NCBI GenBank assembly: GCA_037043015.1
Contig: CM073326.1
Location: 9,184,345-9,248,344 of the forward strand
Direction of reading: 5' to 3'
From: Bryum argenteum
Lineage: Eukaryota > Streptophyta > Bryopsida > Bryales > Bryaceae
DNA: 64,000 nucleotides
Part shown: one piece after another, positions 56,800 through 64,000 of the stretch
Layout: each line of letters starts with the position of its first letter
How positions within the stretch are numbered: position 1 is the first letter of the stretch
Translations under genes and position numbers: made by a program
The notes under the pieces: generated by a model
The model's database searches: none
What the model saw: only the letters and a program-made list of their open reading frames with translations
What the model was told of the DNA's origin: nothing

Positions 56800-59330
56800 T
56801 GGGAATTCACGGGCGTGACCTCATTTCTTCGCCACGGTGCGGGTTTCTTGCTTTTCGGCGCTTCCACACCTCGTTGATTTGTAGCTCCGCTCGCCCCTCG
56901 TGTTTTTCCCACGTTGCGGTCTCGAAGCTATGGCGCGCGGTGCTCCACGGGAACGAAGGTTTGTACATCCCGCGGCGGTGCGGAGTGGAAAAAATACCCG
57001 GACGTGGAGTGGCTCATCGACGCGGGGTTGCTTTCGCTACGCGAATCACTGCGAGAAAACATCGACCTTGGGCGTGCGGGCGGTCATCGCCTCGATGCGG
57101 GAGAGGCGGAGGAAGATCCCCGCAACATGGAAGTGGCCGGGTCGTGGAGGGGGTCCTCGTGCGATACTCCCGAGGTACCTCTACCGAGTTTTTGGCCGGG
57201 ATGGCACGGGGTTACCGGTGGTCGCCTCGGACAGTAGCTTCCCGACCCGACACCACGGTCTATACCTGGGGTACCCTGTCAAGACGGGCAACAAGTTCGA
57301 TGTGTATGACATCACCCGCAACAATCCGAGCATGCCCGACCCCCTGGTTTGGAAGACTCGCGGCATCCTCGGCCAGGTATTTTTTCGGAACGACTGCAAT
57401 GCAGTACATCCGGACCAAATCGCACTTTGCGTCATGGCGGGCCGTGGCGAGAAAATCAACTGGGGCAAGCTCGTGGATAGGAATGCCGTCAACCAGATTC
57501 AAGGCCATGTTCAGAGCGACGAGTACGAGAGCCCAATTGCCCCGTTCCTAACACAGTTCATCGGTCACTTCTTGGATTACCACCGAGTGAACCACCATCC
57601 CTGGGCCATGGGTACATTCCTCGACGTGCAGCGCGAGATAGCAGAGTCCGCACCACCCCACGCCACACCAACTCACCGGGGCAAACGGCCACGCACCAAG
57701 GAAGACAATGCGGTAGCAGAGGCCCCCATGAGGACGGCCAGTACGTCCACGGCCACGCAATTCGGGCCCCGTACTCAGGAATTCGAGGCACACAAGCGCA
57801 CTATGGACACGTGCATGGAGGAAATGCTTCATTTCCTCCACACAGCGGAGCAGCAGCAGCAGACAGCCACGGCCAAGTATAAAGAGTGGGAGACGCGACA
57901 CAAACGTCACACAAAGTGTGGTGGTACAAACGACACAGGCCGCGGCTCGCAAATCCGTGGAGGATTACAAGTCGGAGGCCCAGCTCGAGCAGACCAACTC
58001 AAGGGCGAGATAAATTCCTTGCAAAAACCCGGCTAGACGCCGAGGACTTGGAGCTACTGACGACCACGGAGAGGTCCCGCACCTTCGAGGATCGAGCACC
58101 CGGGACAGGGAAAGGATCGAGCGGCTAGACCGACAAACCGCCGAGCTCGTGGCCAAGTGTAAGGCATCGACCGAGGAGTTAGCCTCGATCCACGACCCCG
58201 TCCTCTAGCACCGTGGATATAGAGATGCCGCAACGCCACCGCCAGTGGAAGTGGAGAACGCCGGGAAAACTTGAAGCCAACAAAGTGGCTTGGACGAATC
58301 AGCGGCGGGGTGATAGCCACCACGGCCTATCAAATCTTTGCGATCCTCGCCACCCACGTCGAGAAGAACCGCCCACGGTATTCCTCGAGCGGTCATGGGG
58401 ATGCACTCATGGCTTTAGACTTGGAAGGCTCGGATCACAACAGGGCAGCCAAGGTGAGGCCTTCCTCGGGGAGGATGAGGAGGGGACACAACCGCATCCC
58501 ATGGACGAGCCTGCACTCACACAGCCACGGACCCACACCCACGAGGAGGACTACGACGCCAACCTGCAGGAACACCCCACGATCAACAAACCCATGCGCA
58601 TCGAGGACAGGGCCATGGAGGACTCCGGGAGGGGTTATATCAATTTGACACACAGGTAGGAGAGGAGAGAGTAGACATACCAGAAGGATTCGCAGAGCAA
58701 GAGCAGACGCCACACCAGTCTCCACGGCCATACACCTTGGTGAATTCTCCCCAATACCACCTCCCGGTCCTCTCCCCGCCACGACAGTTTGAATCCCCGG
58801 TCAGGCAAAACCCTGATGGAACATATCCGTGGCCAAGGCAAGTTGACTCCCCGATCGCACACGAGGATCCGTTACCCACATTTTCTCCATTGCGGACAAG
58901 ACCCTCACCGTTGCCGTTAGCCAAGCACAAACATGCCATCCTCCAAAAGGAGGAACAGGAGGGGTGGAACGTTGAGGACGCGGACGAGGCAGGGGACGAG
59001 GCATCAGAGTCAATGCTCTTTGTGCTTCGGTACTTCCACGAACACCCCGACCTCGCCACACACTTCAATGATCCCGACGCCACGGGGAGACAGTGCCCGG
59101 CATGTAACAAGACGCTGGGAGGCACGGTGTTCGACGTATACACCCATGCCCTAAACTTCCGCGGAAACCATGTCTTGGTCCACAGGGCAGTAGCTGAGGC
59201 ACTTCGGCGAATTTACAACGGCGAGGAGCCCTCGCAGCCGATCGACAACTCCCTCGAGAGCAAGCCCGACCGAACAGAGGCCCGCACCCACGCGCCGTTA
59301 GAATCCCAGCAATTCGAGGACGAATTGCAC
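56800..59330 (+). other. Additional coding region of the LTR element, after pol
   Basis: Downstream of integrase, codon-like sequence continues on the plus strand. The upstream part (about 57.0-58.0 kb) includes NKFDVYDITRNNPSMPDPLV and INWGKLVDRNAVNQIQGHV and turns Gln/Ala/Glu-rich, like a coiled coil. The downstream part (about 58.7-59.3 kb) contains a possible zinc finger, CPAC at about 59.09 kb followed by HAL and VHRAVAEAL. Additional ORFs after pol are known in Tat-like elements; their function is unknown. This fossil region is also broken. Confidence 0.6.
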
Positions 59331-59348
59331 TCTGCGAAGGGGGCAAAA
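59331..59348 (+). other. Polypurine tract
   Basis: GCGAAGGGGGCAAAA directly precedes the right LTR, the expected place and composition for the plus-strand primer of an LTR element. Confidence 0.7.
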
Positions 59349-60101
59349 TGTTACCCGCCATGGCACCGCGGGTATCATTACCAAGACCGGGCGCCACGGG
59401 GAGACCAAGACATAACGGCGACCACGGGGCTCGAGGCCGAGGGGTGCGTGTGATGTGAGCACGGAACGAGGCCACGGACCTTGAACAATTAAGGCGAAAG
59501 CCGCGCCGAGGAGGTTAGGTTTTATTATAAGAAGAGAATAGAATTACACATTTGCTAGTCCCGAATCCCACGAATAGTGATAGCTCGAGCACCTTCTTGG
59601 GCACACTCTCGTAGCCATTCGGCATCCACTAAGTAATACACAGGACTCGCTCCGATTCTACTCTATAAGTCATCGCTCTCTAAACCCTTCTTTCCCGCTC
59701 ACCGTTCTATTCCTTGTACAATCCGTGGCGCCGTGGAACTCCTGTGGCCGAGATACTTATGTCTCGGGTTCGTCACGCGGTCGGCGATTGAGGTTGACAA
59801 CCCCGCCCCACCGAGGATCACTCGCGGAGTGAACACTTGACCGTGAAACCTCACCGAGGAGTAGTGCCGCGGGACCTCACTTCGGGGCTTCCTGCTCGCT
59901 CGACTCAACCCCGCCATTGGAAAGTTGACCCTCTTCGGCCAATCATTCCCTGAATACAGTGACCGGTCAAACGACCGGCCACACCCTCCCTGGACCTCGG
60001 GACTTCTGTGGTAACCGGGTATCAGCCCGGGTACCTTACACCCGGGCCCTTACGTCGTCTCTGTGCCTCGAACACCTCCATGGCTGAATCCCCGGCTAAC
60101 A
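59349..60101 (+). repeat. Right LTR
   Basis: Begins TGTTACCCGCCATGGCACCG and ends GGCTAACA. Internal landmarks shared with the left LTR include the AAGAAGAGAATAGAATTACA segment and the ACACCTCCATGGCTGAATCC end. Confidence 0.9.
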
Positions 60102-60104
60102 TGC

Positions 60105-61405
60105 TTTCCTCCAAGTTGTGGGATACCACGACTTCAACGGAGGTGGTAAGGGTGGTAATGGGCCAACATCCGAAGAACTATTACTTCGTGTTGCCCATAA
60201 AGCTCAACGAACCGGCGATCCATCAGGCCTCACAAAGGCAGTTTCTGACTATCCAGGAGCTGAAAATATTTGTACCCGCGACGCCCACCTTGAAGGGGCC
60301 GAGGTATTCGGATCGAGGAAATGTAGGGCTGATGTTCCAATTGGTGCTGATGATGAAACGCACAGACCTGACACCGTGAGCTACTCACGTCCCCGAATCG
60401 GAAGAAGGGTTACCCGAGCTTGTGCTGAAAATCTAAGTACTATCCATGAAGAAGATGAAGTCGAGGAGCTACCGACAATACCATCCACTTTTGCTGGACC
60501 TAGTATTGAACGTGTGACCGCTGTTTAGGAGACTAAAGTAGTCGAGAGGCTGTGGCACATTGCCCGTTTGAGGGAGAATTCTGCCAAGGCTTGTTGGGGT
60601 ATCATGCGAAAGAGTAAAAAGAGATGTGACTCACGAATTATTCAGAAGGGGAAGGCCACCGCAGCTCCAACTTACACCGGAGTATGGCAACGCCCTCAAG
60701 AGGGGCCAAGAAAAATTGACCAGTTCTTTTTTTGTCCAGATGATATTGATAGGTGTGTGAAGGGTCATCGTCGCAAGTGGATTGAGCCATTCTCTCTAAG
60801 CGACGATAGACCCCCTATTCCTTCAATATGGCCTGTTAAGATAGGGACAAACCTTACACGTGATGAGATGGAGGCGTTAGAGAATGCGGGCTTTCGACTA
60901 CCACAAAAAGAACAGCTTCCTAGGAACCGCACATTCAATAATGTTGCCCCACCAAGAGACTTGTCGCATATTCCAGTCCCGGAGAAGCCGGACGTGTACC
61001 CAAGGTCAAGAAGATCGAAGAACATGAAACGCATTCCAGCTATGACTTCAAAGCACATGAAGAATATTGAGTCTGCCACGTCAATGCAGGCCAGAATTTC
61101 TAAGGGTGACCATGATCCCGCAGCCTGGTTTTGGGTGTATTGTAGACTTGGAGTCGGATTCGGATGCAGTTTATAGACTTTCAATTAGTAAATTCCCGGA
61201 TTGCTCATGCCCAGTGTTCAAGAAAACAATTTCTACGTTAGGAAGGAGAGATCCATATCGACCATGCAAGCACCTATACTTCATCACGGTATTGGTTTGC
61301 AAATTTGATCCGGATGCTGACCTCTTCATCCACGCAGCCACTCTTAGTTTCAACGAGGTGAAGAAGATTCTGGAGGGAGGAATCCTAGACCATGCTACAA
61401 ATTAG
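60105..61405 (+). pseudogene. SWIM zinc-finger protein remnant
   Basis: A plus-strand coding run of about 430 codons in two frames. Frame 1 is open from about 60105 to an in-frame TAG at 60526-60528, then from 60529 to 61176; the reading continues in another frame to the stop at 61403-61405. The C-terminal end carries a SWIM motif: CSC at about 61203 followed by CKH at about 61265 (C-x-C then C-x-H), preceded by YRLSISKFPDCSCPVF. The upstream part is rich in Arg/Lys/Pro and not recognised. SWIM fingers bind DNA or protein and are common in MULE transposases and FAR1-like proteins, but no transposase core is seen. It abuts the right LTR, so the LTR element may have cut off its 5' part; no matching piece is seen left of the left LTR. 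Confidence 0.55.
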
Positions 61406-62690
61406 AATGCCTTATATCTCCTCGTCTACTTACGCTATGTGTTAGTCTTATGATTGGGTGCTCTACACTGTATGTGATATTTTTTCACAACATATTAAAA
61501 ATTATTATACCAGTACCTACATGTACAGCAAACCTTGCCAATTTGTTAACTCGGGGTACTATTTACTTAGAAATATTACCATAAAAACCTCTTGACATTT
61601 AAAAATTTGTGATTTACTGTCGAGTTTTGTATCTCAAGTCTTACAAAAACAAGGGAATTTAAGCCTTATTTCGACGGGTTTGGGTCACTAAATCCACGGT
61701 TATAAGTCTAGAATATTCGAATATTCTCTAGAATATTCGAAAATTATTCTCAAATTTTTTAAAAAACTATTTTTAGAAATATTTTTACTAAAAATACAAA
61801 CTCAGCCCTAAAAATTCTGAAATCTTACCGCTCACCGCTCACCGCTCACCGCTCACCGCTCAACGCTCACACGGTAGCAACGTCCACTTGCGACTTTGTA
61901 TCAGTGGCTAATTTTCCATCTAATACAGCGAAAGCACTGACCAACTTCATGTTGCACTCCATTTTGTGTATATTTCTGTCATAATGTGTTATATTTGACG
62001 TTGCATTTACTTTATCGATTGTGTCATGTAAGGTCACTTTTGACGTCTTCATTTCTGTCATTTTGTGTCATGTAATGTCACTTTAACACGAGGCCCTGTT
62101 TCTATTGACATATAACTCGATAATGCAAATGTCACCCTACGTCTAAACACGTTATCCAAAACGCATTAAAACAAATGACATTTGTATTTAACAATGTTAA
62201 ACAACGTCAAATTTAACGTTGGTGACGCATTCTAGAAACACATCACTCTGCGTCAATGTTAACACAATATAAGTATATAACGGATATCTAAATTCTAGTG
62301 CAAAATTTTACGCAAAATCCAAGATCACGCCACGTGTCTAAATCTCAGCCATTAAGAATCTACCACATCAGCAAATTCTTCATCCATCCAAAACGACGGA
62401 GGCGTCTGCACATCATAACCTACGTGGAAATTAAACATGAGAAATGTCATGTCATAGCCACCGTAGAAACTAAGTTACTTCGGAAGTTACTGACCCTAGG
62501 TAACTTACCTGCCCTAAGATGACGCATTTTGACGTAGCACGTAATGTTATGTTAAACGGTTTAACACGTTTAGACGTGCAACGTCAAGCCCAAAAGACGA
62601 CCGTGACGTAGTGCGCATTTTTGCGTCAACAAAATTGACCCTGTTAAACCGCGTTAAATTGCGTTAAAACGCACGTTAAACTGTGTCCCT
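61406..62690. other. AT-rich DNA with microsatellite and dense ACGT/TGACG motifs
   Basis: Contains clustered GAATATTC palindromes (61708-61755), a heptamer microsatellite of CCGCTCA units (61828-61871) and, from 61990 to 62640, about ten TGACG/CGTCA motifs together with repeated GTTAAA/TTTAAC words. It is probably an old non-autonomous element; the sequence CACTAGAGGAAAATAGTGTC (minus strand, near 62714) looks like a CACTA-type terminus. No gene seen. Confidence 0.4.
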
Positions 62691-63500
62691 CCAGACACTA
62701 TTTTCCTCTAGTGTTGAGAATTCTAGTAGTCAGAGTAACCTTTTGATAAAGTGCATTTGCAAAAGAAGAAGCTAGCAACGGTCAGGTTAGGCTGGAAAGT
62801 TGTAGCTTTTACTACAACCAACTTATGATATGATATTATGTTATACTATATAATTAATAACTCACACAAATTACAACTATCCAAAATAAAATTGAATATA
62901 GGAATGATTTAAAATAAAATAAAATAAAATAAAAAAATCCTCTAAAGCTAGTATGTACAGCACGGTGACATTCAAATTGGCGCTTTGGTGATTTTAGAGA
63001 TAGTGTCTTACACTCCTGCAAACTTTGACACCCTATCGAGGGCTGCAAAATTGTTATATTCATATGATTCTTTGGGGACAACATTATCTTTATGGTGAAA
63101 ACATGTGTATCAAATTTCAAGTCGAGAAGATTTATACAAAAAAAAGTTATGCCAAATTTACCAACATGGGGCAGATGTGAGAAAAGCTTCACAGCTACCA
63201 ACTTTGACACCCTTCCATGTTGGTAGATTTGGAATATGTTTTTTTGTGTGGATCTGGAATTTTCCACACTTGTAGTCAATGTGGAGGTGGTTTCATGTCC
63301 AAAATTTCATGTTTTTTTTTTTTTTTAAATTCTTGGGAGGGTGTCAAAATGGGTAGTTGTGAAACTTCTCTCACAACTTACCCCTATGTTGGTAGATTTT
63401 GAATATCTTCTTTTGAATACATTTCCTGGCCTTGAAGATAGTGGAGATAAGTTAGTGTTTGGGATAGTGTTTCAACCCCATTTTGCACTAAGGTTGCGTT
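62691..63500. other. Repeat-like DNA, no gene seen
   Basis: Includes an AAAAT microsatellite (about 62909-62937). Related phrases (CAACTTTGACACCCT, ATGTTGGTAGATTT, TGTGAGAAAAGCTTCACA) recur two or three times between 62990 and 63410, partly inverted, suggesting a small degraded repeat. No coding gene. Confidence 0.4.
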
Positions 63501-64000
63501 TGATGCCGTGGCTGCTTACCGTGCTCAGGTGGCGATTCCGGGTTGAACGACCTTAGTTTCTGGATTTCTCTGCTTCCCTTCCAGTGATCCGAACCAAGTG
63601 AATTATTTTCTAGTTTGACGTTTCACTTTCCGGGAGACGATCTTGTAGTCGCTGGCAAAGAGGCGTTCTTCTCTCATCAAGGTGCCTTCTGCTTGGCTCT
63701 GAAAAGCTGCTGGAATCCAGTATCACAGGTAATGCTTTAGAGGGAATACGTGTGTTGTTTGTGATAACGAGAACGGCATGATTGGAATCGCTCCCGTGAC
63801 CGACTGTTCCAGATTTTATTTACATTCATACTGAGTTGATAAATCGGTGTCCCCGGTTGACCGTGTAGGATTCACTGGACCATTCATGCTTTTGGCAATC
63901 GGTCAGTTATCCTTCTGTTGTGGAGAATGATAGAATAAAAGTGCTACATGCCTCATGGAGGATTAATCGAGCCAGGTTCTCGATGTGTGGCTGTTTCGGT
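63500..64000 (+). other. Possible 5' leader of a gene continuing beyond the window
   Basis: Composition shifts to a gene-like GC level, and a strong donor-like site (ATCACAG then GTAATG) lies near 63728-63729. This could be a non-coding first exon and the start of its intron on the plus strand. No protein can be assigned. Confidence 0.25.

Larger units (their letters stand above)
50228..60101 (+). mobile_element. Ty3/gypsy LTR retrotransposon with an extra coding region after pol, broken
   Basis: About 9.9 kb between two LTRs of about 755 bases. Parts in order: left LTR; leader with a purine simple repeat; gag with two CCHC-like knuckles near 52.1-52.3 kb; aspartic protease near 52.8 kb (LVDGGSG); reverse transcriptase about 53.7-54.3 kb; RNase H about 54.5-54.8 kb; integrase about 55.2-55.9 kb; an additional region about 56.8-59.3 kb; polypurine tract; right LTR. 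Order RT-RH-IN is Ty3/gypsy, and length plus an extra region downstream of pol suggest the Tat-like group (inference). It looks broken, with roughly five to ten breaks. LTRs appear about 93-95 percent identical by eye, pointing to insertion some millions of years ago. No clean target duplication is visible. Base composition is much more GC-rich than its flanks. Confidence 0.92.

Noticed and set aside
60001-60120. Target-site duplication of the LTR element
   Set aside because: Bases next to the two LTR edges do not match, so no duplication can be claimed.
1-64000. tRNA and rRNA genes
   Set aside because: No cloverleaf or rRNA sequence seen; the only tRNA-like signals are the SINE heads.

Overview
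The window is nuclear DNA of a land plant. Evidence: intron-containing genes for a plant-type cellulose synthase (CESA), 15-cis-zeta-carotene isomerase (Z-ISO), pectin methylesterase, ATG9, a uL18 ribosomal protein and an mTERF protein, plus a Ty3/gypsy LTR element and many short non-autonomous DNA transposons. Compact exons, short GT-AG introns and the CESA N-terminus suggest a seedless plant (bryophyte or lycophyte), but this is inference and I cannot name the species.

Layout. 2.2-4.6 kb (+): a GDSL esterase/lipase fused to a fasciclin (FAS1) domain. 5.1-7.4 kb (-): pectin methylesterase, tail to tail with it. 8.4-13.1 kb (-): ATG9 in ten coding exons, with a roughly 0.6 kb purine/pyrimidine microsatellite in one intron and a probable leader exon and TATA box near 14.08 kb. 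14.9-16.0 kb: two non-autonomous elements. 16.3-17.6 kb (+): uL18-like ribosomal protein behind a degenerate tandem repeat. 19.9-22.7 kb (+): Z-ISO in five exons, intron 1 filled by a roughly 295 bp tandem repeat copied from its own exon 1/intron 1 junction. 23-30.2 kb: a gene-poor field of small transposons (CACTA-like, TA-flanked, TTAA-flanked). 31.0-35.8 kb (+): full-length CESA in ten exons. 38.2-39.6 kb (-): single-exon mTERF gene. 39.9-44 kb: SINE-like and MITE copies and a decayed MINDY-type deubiquitinase gene with a duplicated exon. 45.6-50.2 kb: a decayed unidentified gene and satellite arrays sharing a short palindrome. 50.2-60.1 kb: a broken Ty3/gypsy element with an extra coding region after pol. 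60.1-61.4 kb: remnant of a SWIM zinc-finger gene. 61.4-64 kb: AT-rich and repeat DNA, possibly the leader of a gene that continues past the end.

Functions. Three intact genes act on the cell wall (GDSL-FAS1, pectin methylesterase, CESA). Two act in plastids or other organelles (Z-ISO in carotenoid synthesis, mTERF in organelle gene expression). uL18 probably serves an organellar ribosome, and ATG9 serves autophagosome formation. Nothing suggests co-transcription. The most unusual points are the GDSL-FAS1 fusion with its intron exactly at the domain border, degenerate tandem duplications in the 5' regions of three separate genes, a cluster of TTAA-flanked elements, the duplicated exon in the MINDY-like gene, and a cysteine/histidine motif resembling the SGS3-type XS zinc finger in the extra region of the LTR element. 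Exon coordinates were read by eye from splice signals and reading frame and have not been tested against transcripts.
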